A stretch of DNA of 64,000 nt from DASQHW01 sp038238245 (GCA_038238245.1 JBBRXX010000018.1:22411-86410); one strand, 5' to 3'; positions 17,922 through 27,295 are shown, counted from the stretch's first letter. Numbers and translations are program-made. Notes: a model not told the origin generated them from the letters alone.

Positions 17922-18710
17922 GTGGATCAGGCGTTGCCGAACGGTGCCGCGGGCGCGATCGACCGCTACCTCGACGCGGCCGACGCCGCGGTGCCCGGCC
18001 TGGTCGTGGGCCTGCACGTCGCCGGGTCGCTCGCGCTCGGCGACTACCGACCCGACCGCAGCGACATCGACGTCGTCGCCGTCGTCGCGTGCGAGCCGGA
18101 CGGCGCCCAGCGCTCACTGCTCGCCGAGGTGCACCGTGTCGTCGCAACGCGCGTTGACGGCCCGTACCTGACCGCCGCCGCGATGGGCAAGGAGCCTGCC
18201 GACGTGGGGCCGGTTGCATTCCACGTCGACGGCCGGTTCGAGCACGGGATCTGTCACGAGGTGAGCCCGATCACGTGGGCGATCCTCGCCGAGCACGCGA
18301 TCACCGTGCGCGGCGAGTCCGCGTCCTCGCTCGGCGTCCGCGCCGATCGCGAGGCGGTGCGGAGCTTCAGCGGGGCCAACCTCACGGGCTACTGGGCCGG
18401 CTGGGCGCGCACGATCGCCGCCGTGATCGACGGCGCCGTCGACGACGACACCATGGAAGCGCAGATGCTCGAGTGGGGCGTGCTCGGCGCGGCACGCGTG
18501 CATTGCGCGGCGACCACGGGCGCCGTCATCTCGAAGCTCGATGCGGGCTCCTACGCACGGAAGACGTTCGACGCCGGCTGGCAGGGCGTGATCGAGCTCG
18601 CGACGTCGAGTCGTCGCGACGAGCTCGACGAGGTACGGGTCGGCGACCTCCGGCGTGCGTGCGAGTTCGTGCGGTCGCTCAGCGATTCCGTACCGACGGG
18701 AAACGACTGA
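17922..18710 (+). CDS. Aminoglycoside adenylyltransferase-like nucleotidyltransferase
   Basis: The 262-residue protein has the nucleotidyltransferase signature VAGSLALGDYRPDRSDIDVV (residues 33-52) with the metal aspartates Asp48 and Asp50, and a helical C-terminal domain (SFSGANLTGYWAGWARTI onward) like that of ANT(3'')/AadA-related proteins with a DUF4111 domain. The start is uncertain: the GTG at 17922 leaves a 39-base divergent gap to lhr, while the in-frame ATG at 17877 would overlap the lhr start. Whether it modifies an antibiotic is unknown; many chromosomal relatives have no known resistance role. Confidence 0.72.
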   Translation: MDQALPNGAAGAIDRYLDAADAAVPGLVVGLHVAGSLALGDYRPDRSDIDVVAVVACEPDGAQRSLLAEVHRVVATRVDGPYLTAAAMGKEPADVGPVAFHVDGRFEHGICHEVSPITWAILAEHAITVRGESASSLGVRADREAVRSFSGANLTGYWAGWARTIAAVIDGAVDDDTMEAQMLEWGVLGAARVHCAATTGAVISKLDAGSYARKTFDAGWQGVIELATSSRRDELDEVRVGDLRRACEFVRSLSDSVPTGND

Positions 18711-18713
18711 ACG

Positions 18714-19307
18714 TCACTTGCACTGCAACGCGAGGGTGAGCAACCCGGCTACATCGCCGGGCATGTAGTGCGTCTTCCCACGCGGATTCGGATACATCAC
18801 CTGCGTGGGATCGGTGACGTGGCCCAAGCCCGCGATGTGGCCCAACTCATGGAGCACGACGCCGAGGTCGGTCGCGAATCGCGGGTCGATGAAGACCACG
18901 CCGCCGGTCCACTTGGTCTGGTTCGGCCACGGTTGCGGCGCACTCGCGGCCCACGCGCCCACACGCATGAGGTCGGGCACCTCGTACTGCGGACGCCAAG
19001 CCACGACGACGCGACCCTGCCGTGCACCGGTTGCGGTCGTCGTGCCGGTATACGTCCACCGAACCCTGCCGCCCGATGCCTTGTTGAGCTGACGGAAGGC
19101 CTCGTGCACCGCGGCGACCCCGCCCGCGGGCGCGCCCGCCGGGTTGACGACATAGGTATGGGTGCCGCATCCCCAGCGCGCGGCGGTCAGCGCAGTGAAG
19201 TCGCACGCGCTCAGCACGAGCGTGAGCGCGATGACCAAACCGATCGACATCGATATCCGCCTGACGACGCGCGCGCGCCGCCGGCAAGCCCCCCACAGGC
19301 GCCCCAC
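18714..19307 (-). CDS. Matrixin-like zinc metalloprotease lipoprotein
   Basis: A 197-residue secreted protein. The N terminus is arginine-rich then hydrophobic and ends in a lipobox LVLSAC (Cys35), so it is likely a lipoprotein. The zinc site HELGHIAGLGH (residues 153-163) matches HExxHxxGxxH of metzincins, and VMYPNP (Met171) fits the Met-turn. The GTG at 19307 is chosen because it has GAGGGGGG upstream and supplies the basic n-region; the ATG at 19250 would remove it. It ends 3 bases from the convergent nucleotidyltransferase. Substrate unknown. Confidence 0.82.
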   Translation of the reverse strand: MGRLWGACRRRARVVRRISMSIGLVIALTLVLSACDFTALTAARWGCGTHTYVVNPAGAPAGGVAAVHEAFRQLNKASGGRVRWTYTGTTTATGARQGRVVVAWRPQYEVPDLMRVGAWAASAPQPWPNQTKWTGGVVFIDPRFATDLGVVLHELGHIAGLGHVTDPTQVMYPNPRGKTHYMPGDVAGLLTLALQCK

Positions 19308-19408
19308 GCCAGACCCCCCTCGGTCTGTCCCGCACGGTAGGCGACGAAGGGACGTGTTTCAACATGTTTGGGCGAGTTGTCGCTGGCAGTCGCGCCCAGT
19401 ACCGGGGC

Positions 19409-21934
19409 TCAGCGGCGCGCGAGGTTGGCAAGGTCTGCGGCGAACCGTTCGCGCTCTCGCTCGACCGTACGGCGATGTACACGCAGGCGATCGAGGTGCT
19501 GTTCGATCATGCGCGAGGCCTCGGGCACGGGGTGCGCGCCGAGGAACGAGATCAGGTCGCCGGACGAGGCGTCGTCGACGAGCCACGTCGCGCCTTCGAG
19601 CATGCGCCCGACGAGCGAACCGCCGCACCGCGCGTGGATGTCGGTCCAGTGGTCGCGCACGAACGCCCACGCCGCCGGTCCGTGCTCGCGGTTGCGCAGC
19701 GTCCGTTGCAGGAGGAACGGAGAGTTCTGGGATTTCACCGTCTCCGAGAGCGCGAGCTCGTCGGTGCGGAGCACCAGCTCTTCGGACGGGAAGTCGCCGA
19801 GCGCGTAGAGGTACCGCAACTGCTCTTGCGGGCCTGCTCCGGCCGATCCCCTGGTTGCCCGGCGGAGGTACTCCTCGTAGTCGTCCGCGGACCCGTGGCT
19901 CGCGACGATGCCGACGCACGCGGCGGAGACGTCCGCGTCGGCACCCTCCGGATGGCCGACGACCTCTCGGGCGCGCGCGATGGTCTCGGGGTCGCCGACG
20001 CACGCGCCCATGAGATTGAGCACCGTGCCCCGGAGCTGCCGGACGCGATAGTCGTCCTCGGGCCGGGGTTGCCACCCGAGCCGCTCCGCTGCCGGTCGAA
20101 CAACGCGCGCGAGCACCGTCATGTACCGCTCGAGGGCGTCGCCTTCGACGAGGTGCGAGCCCGCTCGCAGGTGCGAGGACAGTGCCCGCCACACGACGAG
20201 GTCCTCTTCGCCCGCGAGACGGAGCGCGGTCTCCAGGAACTCTGTCGCAGTCGCCGCGCCGGCGAGCACCGCCGCCCACAGGTCGTCCACCAGCGCGAAG
20301 CGTTCGAGCGGTTGCAGCACGCCTGCGTCGAGCAATTGCTCGCGCCAGTCGTTCGGGTACGCGACTCGATAGAAGCCTTCGCCGCCCGCGTTCAGCACCA
20401 CGATCGCGTCGTCGGGGACGTCGAGCGCGACCGCATCGTCTTCGAGGAGCATCGAGCGTGTCTCGACGCGGCCGCCGCAGTGCACGCGGGCGAGCACCGG
20501 CACCACATAGCGCTCGTCGCCGCTCGGGGGTTCGTACGCGAACCGCTGCTGCACCACCCGGCCGTCGCGCGGCGCCAGCAACGGGAAGCCCGGCTGGAAG
20601 ATCCACGAGTCCATGATGCGGCGGACGGGCCGGCCGGTCGCCTCCTCCAGCGCGTCCCAGAGATCGGTCGTCTCGGTGTTCGCGTACTGGTAGCGCTCCA
20701 GGTAGTGACGGACGCCGGCGCGGAACGCATCGCCGCCGAGCCATCGTTCGAGCATGCGCAGGACCGATCCGCCCTTTTGATACGTGAGGATGTCGAACAT
20801 GCCGTCGGCGTCCTCGGGCGTGCGCACCTCGTATTCCACGGTGCGGGTGCTCGGGAGCGCGTCCACCCCGAGCGCAGCCGCCCGGCCGACCGCGAAGTCG
20901 TCCCAGGTACGCCACCGGGGCTCGTGGGCGTCGGTACCGAGGTGCTCCATGAACGTGGCGAACGCCTCGTTGAGCCAGATGCCGTTCCACCACTTCATCG
21001 TCACGAGATCGCCGAACCACATGTGCGCGATCTCATGGACGATCGTGAGCGCGACGGCGGTCATCTCGTCGAGCGTGACCTCACGGGGATCGACGAGCAG
21101 GCGGTTCTCGCGGAAGGTCACGCAGCCGAGGTTCTCCATCGCCCCGAAGGAGAAGTCGGGAAGCGCGACCAGGTCACACTTCTCCCCGGGATACGGGATG
21201 CCGTAGTAGTCGGTGAAGAAGCGGAGGGCGAACGCGCCGACGTCGAGCGCGAAGTGCGTGAGGTGAGCGCGCCCGGGCGCGTGCGCGACCCGCACCTCGA
21301 CCCCGCCGGCGTCGATCGGCGCGGTCACCTCCAGCGGCCCGACCACCCACGCGACGAGGTACGTCGACATCGGGATCGTGTCGGCGAAGGTGATGTGCGC
21401 GACGCCATCCCGCTCGGTGCGCGAGACCTCGGGTCCGTTCGAGAGGGCGAGAAGGTTCGTGTCGACGTCGAGGGTGATGCCGAACACGGCCTTGAAGTCC
21501 GGCTCGTCGAAGCAGGGAAAGGCGGCGCGGGCGTGCGGTGCCTCGAACTGTGTGGCGGCGAGCACCCGCTCGTTGCCCTCGTCGTCGACGAACGTGCTCC
21601 GGTAGAAGCCGAGGAGACCGGAGCTGATCGTGCCGCGGAACGACAGTTCGAGCTGCGCGGGCCCTGCTTCGAGCGGCCGTTCGGTTGTGAGCACGATCCG
21701 CTCGAGGTCGCCTTGGTATTCGAGCGTCGCCTTGATGGCCGCGCCCCGTTGTTCGACGCGCTCGATCTGCACGTCGAGCTCCTTGGCGTTGCACACGACC
21801 GTGTCGGACGGCTCGCTCAGCTCCACGGCGATGGTCACCGAGCCGGTGAAGGTGCTCGCGTCCAGGTCGGGCGCGATGGTGAGGTCATAGCGCTGCGGGC
21901 CGACGTGGCGCGGAAGGCGGAAGGCGTCGCTCAC
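19409..21934 (-). CDS. pepN: Aminopeptidase N (M1 family zinc metallopeptidase)
   Basis: The 841-residue protein is a cytoplasmic M1 aminopeptidase. It carries the exopeptidase motif GAMEN (about residue 262) and the zinc site HEIAHMWFGD with the downstream NEAFA glutamate (HExxH-x18-E, about residues 297-320). The C-terminal ERAP1-like helical domain completes the family length. The GTG start overlaps the stop of the small AtuA-partner gene by four bases (GTGA), so it is the last gene of the amidase-AtuA operon. It would release N-terminal residues from peptides. Confidence 0.95.
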   Translation of the reverse strand: MSDAFRLPRHVGPQRYDLTIAPDLDASTFTGSVTIAVELSEPSDTVVCNAKELDVQIERVEQRGAAIKATLEYQGDLERIVLTTERPLEAGPAQLELSFRGTISSGLLGFYRSTFVDDEGNERVLAATQFEAPHARAAFPCFDEPDFKAVFGITLDVDTNLLALSNGPEVSRTERDGVAHITFADTIPMSTYLVAWVVGPLEVTAPIDAGGVEVRVAHAPGRAHLTHFALDVGAFALRFFTDYYGIPYPGEKCDLVALPDFSFGAMENLGCVTFRENRLLVDPREVTLDEMTAVALTIVHEIAHMWFGDLVTMKWWNGIWLNEAFATFMEHLGTDAHEPRWRTWDDFAVGRAAALGVDALPSTRTVEYEVRTPEDADGMFDILTYQKGGSVLRMLERWLGGDAFRAGVRHYLERYQYANTETTDLWDALEEATGRPVRRIMDSWIFQPGFPLLAPRDGRVVQQRFAYEPPSGDERYVVPVLARVHCGGRVETRSMLLEDDAVALDVPDDAIVVLNAGGEGFYRVAYPNDWREQLLDAGVLQPLERFALVDDLWAAVLAGAATATEFLETALRLAGEEDLVVWRALSSHLRAGSHLVEGDALERYMTVLARVVRPAAERLGWQPRPEDDYRVRQLRGTVLNLMGACVGDPETIARAREVVGHPEGADADVSAACVGIVASHGSADDYEEYLRRATRGSAGAGPQEQLRYLYALGDFPSEELVLRTDELALSETVKSQNSPFLLQRTLRNREHGPAAWAFVRDHWTDIHARCGGSLVGRMLEGATWLVDDASSGDLISFLGAHPVPEASRMIEQHLDRLRVHRRTVERERERFAADLANLARR

Positions 21935-22344
21935 GAGGGGGCAGCGTACGGGGCTGCTCCCGCACCGAGCAGGATCTCATCCGCCCAGGTGATCTCGGGG
22001 CGGGGGCGCCTGCGGTTCGCCATCGATGCGGGGACGTCGATCTCCATCCGCACGAGCGCACCACCGAGGGTCTTCCCGAGACTGTCGGCGCGCAGCGATC
22101 TCGGGCCGCCGCCGCCGAGCGCGCCCTGCATCACGAAGTTGAGCGCCCGGACGTTCGCGGCCTCGTAGCGATCGACGCGCCCTTTCACCATCTCGCCGAA
22201 GTGCTCCTTCACCCGCGCCGCGGTCGCTTCCCGACGGATGAGCTCGTACGTCTCGTCGTCGTCGGCGAACAGCGCGACGTTGGCGATGTCGCCCTTGTCG
22301 CCGGCCCGGTAGCCGCACAGCTCGCGGAGCGCGAGTCGAGCCAT
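21931..22344 (-). CDS. Small AtuA-associated protein (AtuA-like C-terminal/ferredoxin-fold partner)
   Basis: A 137-residue protein starting MARLALRELCGYRAGDKGDI, which matches the stretch found as the C-terminal domain of AtuA/DUF1446 proteins or as a separate neighbour gene. The RAGDKGDIANVALFA and LNFVMQGALGGGGPRSLRAD runs are the conserved parts. The ATG at 22344 lies one base after the AtuA stop, and the stop overlaps pepN. It probably forms a complex with AtuA; its catalytic role is not known. Confidence 0.8.
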   Translation of the reverse strand: MARLALRELCGYRAGDKGDIANVALFADDDETYELIRREATAARVKEHFGEMVKGRVDRYEAANVRALNFVMQGALGGGGPRSLRADSLGKTLGGALVRMEIDVPASMANRRRPRPEITWADEILLGAGAAPYAAPS

Positions 22345-22345
22345 G

Positions 22346-23731
22346 TCAGGCGTCCTCAACGACGACGCGTACTTCGGCATCGACCAGCCGCTTGTCGATG
22401 AGCGTCGGCCAGATCGACAACAGCTCGGTCGCGCTCCCACCGCCGCCCCGCCCGGCGCCGGTCATGCCCGCCGGCGGCGCCGACAGCGTGAGCGGCACCA
22501 GCTCGCGTCCCACGAGTCCCGCCGTGCGCTGATCCTCGCAACGCCAGGCGACGCGCAGCACGCACTCCGGCGGCTCGCACGCGTCAAGCGAATGCACGGG
22601 CACCGTCGGGCCGCCGAGCGCGTCGACACCCCAGTACTCGACACACCACTCGTCGATCCGCAGACCTGCCATCTCGACGCGCTTCACGAGGATCGCGGCG
22701 GTGGCCTTGGCCTTCTCGTACGCGTCGGGCCACGAGAACGCGACCCGGGCCTCGCCCGCCCAGCCCGCGTGTGACGCGAGCAGCAGCTTGTACGTGTCGG
22801 TCGCAGGACGGCCGCGCACACCGGTGATGCGGACCTGATCGTCGGGGAGGTCCTCGAAGCGGGCCGACGTGAAGTCGGCGACGACGTCGGGCGCGAGATA
22901 GCGGGCCGGGTCGTGCACCTCGTACAGCAGCTGATGGCGCAGCGTGTCGGTGCTGACGCGCCCGCCGGATCCGGCCGGTTTCGAGATCACCGCGGTGCCG
23001 TCGGCGTCGACGGTTGCGATCGGGTACGGCAGGTCCCACGGGTGCCGCAGCGCCCACCAGTCACCCGAGTAGTTGCCGCCCAGGCTCTGGCCCGAGCACT
23101 CGAGGAGATGACCGACGAGGATGCCGGCCGCGAGACGATCCCAGTCGTCCCACTGCCACCCGTGGGCGTGCGCGCATGCGGCGAGGAACAGCGACGCGTC
23201 GGCGACGCGACCGGTGATCACCACGTCTGCACCCTCCGCGAGCGCGTCCACGATCGGTCGTGCGCCCAGGTACGCCGCCGCGAACAGCGCCGGCGCGGGG
23301 AACTGCGAGAACGGCTCGCCGGTGTCGAGGTGCGCGAACGCCTGACCACGGCCGTCGTGCAACTTTCCGAGGCGCGCCGTCACGTCGTCGCCGACGACCG
23401 TCGCGATCTTGATGCCGGTGACGCCGAGCTGGCGCGCGGTGTCCATCGCCACCCGCCCGGCTGCCGTCGGATTGATCCCGCCCGCGTTCGTGATCACCTT
23501 CGTCGTGCCGGCGGCCACGAACGGCAGCGCACGCGCGAGATACAGGGGAAGGTCGCGCGTGTAGCCGCGTGCCTCGTCGCGCTGCCGGTCCTTCTGCAGG
23601 ATCGCGAGCGTGAGCTCCGCGAGCGCTTCGAGACAGAGATAGTCGACGCCTTCGGCGAGGAGCGCGTCGACTGCCGCGGGGGTGTCGCCGTAGAACCCTT
23701 GACCGCCGGCAACCGTGATCGCGTCAGACAT
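22346..23731 (-). CDS. AtuA-family (DUF1446) protein
   Basis: The 461-residue protein resembles AtuA of the acyclic terpene utilisation cluster and other DUF1446 proteins. Conserved parts include AGGQGFYGDTPAA near the N terminus, TNAGGINP (about residue 83), and VVITGRVADASLFLAA (about residue 169). Its start overlaps the upstream amidase stop by 8 bases, and the small partner gene follows one base after its end. Members of this family occur in operons for acyl-CoA or terpenoid breakdown, but their reaction is not well defined. The neighbours here are amidases and an aminopeptidase instead, so the substrate may be an amide. Confidence 0.82.
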   Translation of the reverse strand: MSDAITVAGGQGFYGDTPAAVDALLAEGVDYLCLEALAELTLAILQKDRQRDEARGYTRDLPLYLARALPFVAAGTTKVITNAGGINPTAAGRVAMDTARQLGVTGIKIATVVGDDVTARLGKLHDGRGQAFAHLDTGEPFSQFPAPALFAAAYLGARPIVDALAEGADVVITGRVADASLFLAACAHAHGWQWDDWDRLAAGILVGHLLECSGQSLGGNYSGDWWALRHPWDLPYPIATVDADGTAVISKPAGSGGRVSTDTLRHQLLYEVHDPARYLAPDVVADFTSARFEDLPDDQVRITGVRGRPATDTYKLLLASHAGWAGEARVAFSWPDAYEKAKATAAILVKRVEMAGLRIDEWCVEYWGVDALGGPTVPVHSLDACEPPECVLRVAWRCEDQRTAGLVGRELVPLTLSAPPAGMTGAGRGGGGSATELLSIWPTLIDKRLVDAEVRVVVEDA

Positions 23732-25157
23732 GCACGGGTGGGAGTCGATCGGCCCACGGCCGCGCCTGCTCGAGCTGCGACGCGACGCGCAACAACACGT
23801 CCTCGCGTCCGTACGCGGCTTGCAGGTGTGAGCCGATCGGGAGGCCGTCTGCGTTCCAGCCCAGCGGCAACGAGATCGCGGGCTGGCCGGTCATGTTGCC
23901 GAGTGGGGTGAACGGCACGAACGTGCCGGCACGGATGAACCCGAGCATCGGGTCTTCGGGCGTCTGGAACGTGCCGAGCGGCACCGGCGGCTCACCGAGT
24001 GTCGGGGTGAGCAAGAGGTCGTAGCCGGACGCGTGCCACTCCGCGATCTTGCGCCCGAGCTCCACCGCCGCGTGCTTGGCGTCGACGTAGTCGGGCGCGC
24101 TCACCGAACGTCCGAGCTCGACGAGCGTCCACGTGAGCGGCTCCACGTCCGCGGCGGTGACCTCCCGACCGACCTTCCGCTCCCAGTAGCGAATCGTGTA
24201 CACGAGGTTCGCGGCCCAGAGCACGGTGAATTGGTTGACGAGCGCGCCGTCGACGAGCGCGGCCGGGAACGCTTCCTCGACGGTGTGGCCGAGGGATTCC
24301 AACACCGCTGCCGTTTCCCGCGCGGCGGTGACACAGTCGGCGTGGATCTCGCCGGTCTCGAGCGGGTTGTGCGTGAGCAGACCGATCCGGAGCTTGCCGG
24401 GTGGCGCGCCGACCTCCTCCACGTACGGCCGCGCCGGGGAAGGTGCGCGCACGGTGTCGCCGGTTGCGCCGCCCTGCAACGCGTCGAGCACGCCCGCGGT
24501 GTCGCGCACGCTGCGCGTCACGCACAGCTCGACGGGGAGGAGATCGTCGACCACGCTGAAGTCCGGCATGAGCGATGTGCGACCACGCGACGGCTTCAGC
24601 CCGACGAGGCCGCAACAGCTTGCAGGAATGCGGATCGAACCGCCGCCGTCGTTCGCGTGGCCGACGGGCACGATGCCCGACGCGACCGCGGCGGCGGAAC
24701 CACCGCTCGAGCCACCCGGCGTGCGCCCGGTGTCCCACGGGTTGCGGGTCGGTCCGTACGCGAGCGGTTCGGTGGTCGGGACGAGTCCCAGCTCCGGCGT
24801 GTTCGTACGGCCGATGCACACGAAGCCGGCGTCCAGGTATCGCTGCGCGAGTGCGTCAGTGTGGTCGGAGTGCCAGCGCGCGTCGCGCAGGAACTTCATG
24901 CCTTCGTGGATCGGGTCACCTTCGATCGCGGCGAACAGGTCCTTCAACACGAGCGGGACGCCGCGGAAGGGGCCCTCGGGCAGCGGGCCACGAGCCTGTG
25001 CTCTCGCCTGGTCGTACAGCGGATGAATGATCGCGTTCAGCTCCCCGTTGACCTTCTCGGCGCGCGCGATCGCGTCGTCGACGAGCTCGAGCGGCGAGGC
25101 CTCGCCATTCCGTACCAGCTCCGCTTGCGCCGTCGCGTCGAGATACGAGCCGGCCAT
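23724..25157 (-). CDS. Amidase signature family hydrolase, second of a tandem pair
   Basis: This 477-residue hydrolase has the Ser-cisSer-Lys triad of the amidase signature family: Lys72 in LVLKDLF, the GGSSGGS run (148-154), and the nucleophile Ser174 in DGGGSIRIPAS. The ATG at 25157 has GGGAGG upstream. It is clearly duplicated from the neighbouring amidase at 25183: both share AELVRNGEASPLELVD and long stretches across the active site. The middle segment differs more, which may change substrate preference. Substrates of this family range from indole-acetamide to nylon oligomers and Gln-tRNA; nothing here distinguishes them. Confidence 0.9.
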   Translation of the reverse strand: MAGSYLDATAQAELVRNGEASPLELVDDAIARAEKVNGELNAIIHPLYDQARAQARGPLPEGPFRGVPLVLKDLFAAIEGDPIHEGMKFLRDARWHSDHTDALAQRYLDAGFVCIGRTNTPELGLVPTTEPLAYGPTRNPWDTGRTPGGSSGGSAAAVASGIVPVGHANDGGGSIRIPASCCGLVGLKPSRGRTSLMPDFSVVDDLLPVELCVTRSVRDTAGVLDALQGGATGDTVRAPSPARPYVEEVGAPPGKLRIGLLTHNPLETGEIHADCVTAARETAAVLESLGHTVEEAFPAALVDGALVNQFTVLWAANLVYTIRYWERKVGREVTAADVEPLTWTLVELGRSVSAPDYVDAKHAAVELGRKIAEWHASGYDLLLTPTLGEPPVPLGTFQTPEDPMLGFIRAGTFVPFTPLGNMTGQPAISLPLGWNADGLPIGSHLQAAYGREDVLLRVASQLEQARPWADRLPPVHV

Positions 25158-25182
25158 CACACCTCCCGGTGACGCATGACGA

Positions 25183-26613
25183 TCACCCGTGCAACGCCGG
25201 GCGGCGGTCGGACCACGGCGCGGTCTGTTCGATCTGGGCGGCGAGCCGGAGCAGCACGTCTTCGCGGTATGGCGCGCCGACGAGTTGCACCCCGACCGGC
25301 AGGCCTGCCGGCGTCCAGTGCATCGGGACCGAGGCAGCCGGCTGGCCGGTGATGTTGAAGGGAGCGGTGAAGATGGCGAACGGCAACAGCCGCGCGCCGT
25401 CGGTCTCCGGCCGGATGAGGTCCCCGAGCTCGGGCGGGGGCTCGGCGCACGTCGGCGTGAGCAGCACGTCGAAGCCGTCGTCGAGCCACCACGCGATCGC
25501 GCGACGCGTCCACGCGTGCATCTTCGACAGCGCGCGCACGTAGTTGCCGGCATCGAGCGCCGCGGACCCCTCGAAGTTGGCCCACGTCGACGGTTCCATG
25601 TCGTCGGGCGTGAGGGCCCGGCCGATCTCGGCTTCGATCGCGAGCAGGTCGGCGCGCAGCCCCGACAACATGACGGCGCCGAAGGTCTCGAGCGAGGCGC
25701 CGTCGTCGAGGGCGGCGGGCGCGTCGTCGACGACGGTGTGACCGAGCGACTCGAGCATCGCGGCGGCCTTGTCGACCGCGGTGACGCATTCGGCGTCGAC
25801 CTCGGCGAGACCGAGCGGCGCGAGGCGTCGCACCCCGATCCGCAGCTTCGCGGGCGCGGTCTCGACCTCGTCGGCATAGGCCCGCGCCGGCGGCGGCGCG
25901 GTGTACCAGTCGCCGGTCATGTAGCCCTGCAAGACGTCGAGCACGGCCGCGCTGTCGCGCACGCTGTGGGACACGACGTGCCGCATCACGAGTCCTGCCC
26001 ATGCCTCGGCCTCGTCGGGGCCGAGCGAGACGCGACCGCGCGAGGGCTTGAGCCCGAAGAGCCCGCAGTGGCTCGCGGGAATACGGATCGAGCCGCCGCC
26101 GTCACCCGCGTGCGCGACCGGCACCATCCCGCTGGCAACGGCCGCGCCCGAGCCGCCGCTCGAACCTCCCGTGCTGTGGTCGCGGCTCCAGGGATTGCGC
26201 GCCGGCCCGTAGGCCTGCGGCTCCGTCGTCGTCATCAACCCGAACTCCGGGGTGTTGGTCTTGCCGACGATCACGAAACCCGCCGACTCGAGCTTCTCGA
26301 ACAGGTAGCTCGTCGTCGACGCGACGTTGCGCCGTTCCTTCAGCAACGCGTTGCCGGCGTGATACGGCGCGCCGGCGAGCGTGCCGTCGAGGTCCTTCAC
26401 CACGATCGGCACACCCCGGAACGGGCCGTCGGGCAGACCGGCGGTTGCGGCGGCGCGCGCCCGCTCGAACAACGGATGGATGACCGCGTTCAACTCGCCG
26501 TTGAGCTTCTCGATGCGCGCGATCGCCGCGTCGACGAGCTCGAGCGGCGAGGCCTCACCGTTGCGGACGAGCTCGGCCTGGGAACTCGCGTCGAGGGCGG
26601 CGAGGTCGGTCAT
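25183..26613 (-). CDS. Amidase signature family hydrolase, first of a tandem pair
   Basis: The 476-residue paralogue of the next gene. It has the catalytic lysine in IVVKDL (about residue 74), GGSSGGSGAAVASG, and the nucleophile serine in DGGGSIRIPAS. The ATG is preceded by TACCGT 6 bases away without a Shine-Dalgarno site, so the five-gene operon amidase-amidase-AtuA-partner-pepN probably begins as a leaderless transcript. It ends 25 bases before the second amidase. It is not GatA-like in context: no gatB or gatC is present. Confidence 0.9.
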   Translation of the reverse strand: MTDLAALDASSQAELVRNGEASPLELVDAAIARIEKLNGELNAVIHPLFERARAAATAGLPDGPFRGVPIVVKDLDGTLAGAPYHAGNALLKERRNVASTTSYLFEKLESAGFVIVGKTNTPEFGLMTTTEPQAYGPARNPWSRDHSTGGSSGGSGAAVASGMVPVAHAGDGGGSIRIPASHCGLFGLKPSRGRVSLGPDEAEAWAGLVMRHVVSHSVRDSAAVLDVLQGYMTGDWYTAPPPARAYADEVETAPAKLRIGVRRLAPLGLAEVDAECVTAVDKAAAMLESLGHTVVDDAPAALDDGASLETFGAVMLSGLRADLLAIEAEIGRALTPDDMEPSTWANFEGSAALDAGNYVRALSKMHAWTRRAIAWWLDDGFDVLLTPTCAEPPPELGDLIRPETDGARLLPFAIFTAPFNITGQPAASVPMHWTPAGLPVGVQLVGAPYREDVLLRLAAQIEQTAPWSDRRPALHG

Positions 26614-26619
26614 CGCCGC

Positions 26620-26625
26620 ACGGTA
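26620..26625 (-). promoter_or_regulatory. -10 element of the amidase-AtuA-pepN operon
   Basis: Minus-strand TACCGT, 6 bases before the ATG at 26613. The divergent promoter of the DUF1361 gene lies back to back, with its -35 beginning at about 26635. Confidence 0.5.
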
Positions 26626-26634
26626 CTCCGGCCC

Positions 26635-26664
26635 CTGTCACGGACGCGAGAGCCCGCGTAGGAT
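26635..26664 (+). promoter_or_regulatory. Promoter of the DUF1361 gene (leaderless)
   Basis: CTGTCA (26635-26640) is a fair -35, followed after 18 bases by the -10 TAGGAT (26659-26664), which ends exactly 7 bases before the GTG at 26672. Confidence 0.6.
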
Positions 26665-26671
26665 TCCTTCC

Positions 26672-27295
26672 GTGGGGCTGCTCCGGTTCGGGCCCGCGCA
26701 CGGCTTTCCGGTGCACGTTCCCGTCCACCACTTCATGATCTGGAACGTGCTCCTCGCCACGGTGCCGGTCGCGCTCGCATTGGTGCTGTTCCGGCGGCGG
26801 GAACGCGGGTCGTCGTTCGTGTGGTGGTGCGGATTCGGTGCATGGGTGCTCTTCCTGCCGAACGCGCCGTACATCCTCACCGACGTCGTGCACATGGTCG
26901 ACGACGTCCAGGCCACACCATCGCGACTTCGCGCATACGAGATCCTCGGTGTCTACGGCGTGTTCTTCGCGGTGGGGCTGGCCTCGTATGTGATCTCGCT
27001 CCAGCTCTTCCGCCGCTTCATGCATCGCGTCGCGCCCCCGAGCATTGTTGCGCCGGTGATGCTCACGCTGCACGGACTGTGCGTGGTCGCGATGTACCTC
27101 GGTCGCTTCGTGCGCCTCAACAGCTGGGACGCGGTCCTCGCGCCCGGCGCCGTTGCCGCCTCGGTAATAGGTGTCCCGCGCGCGTCGACCGTGGCGTTGC
27201 TCGCGTCGATGTTCGTCGTCGTGGGTGCCGGCGCGTTCGCGACCGCGGTCGTGGGTTCAAAGGTCCTCGCCGAGGTTCGGCGCCTCGCGTCCTAG
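26672..27295 (+). CDS. DUF1361-like integral membrane protein
   Basis: A 207-residue protein with about five or six hydrophobic segments, including MIWNVLLATVPVALALVLF, a segment rich in W and F followed by LPNAPYILTDVVHM, and VALLASMFVVVGAGAFATAVV. The LFLPNAPYILTDVVHM run is the most conserved part of DUF1361 proteins. The GTG at 26672 is supported by a leaderless promoter 7 bases upstream. It overlaps the convergent PLP-enzyme gene by four bases. No function is known for the family. Confidence 0.78.
   Translation: MGLLRFGPAHGFPVHVPVHHFMIWNVLLATVPVALALVLFRRRERGSSFVWWCGFGAWVLFLPNAPYILTDVVHMVDDVQATPSRLRAYEILGVYGVFFAVGLASYVISLQLFRRFMHRVAPPSIVAPVMLTLHGLCVVAMYLGRFVRLNSWDAVLAPGAVAASVIGVPRASTVALLASMFVVVGAGAFATAVVGSKVLAEVRRLAS

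Noticed and set aside
17922..18710. Acquired antibiotic-resistance cassette
   Set aside because: The nucleotidyltransferase resembles aminoglycoside adenylyltransferases, but base composition matches its neighbours and there is no integron or mobile context.
25183..26613. GatA subunit of the Glu-tRNA amidotransferase
   Set aside because: Two tandem copies, no gatB/gatC, and an AtuA-containing operon argue for a catabolic amidase.
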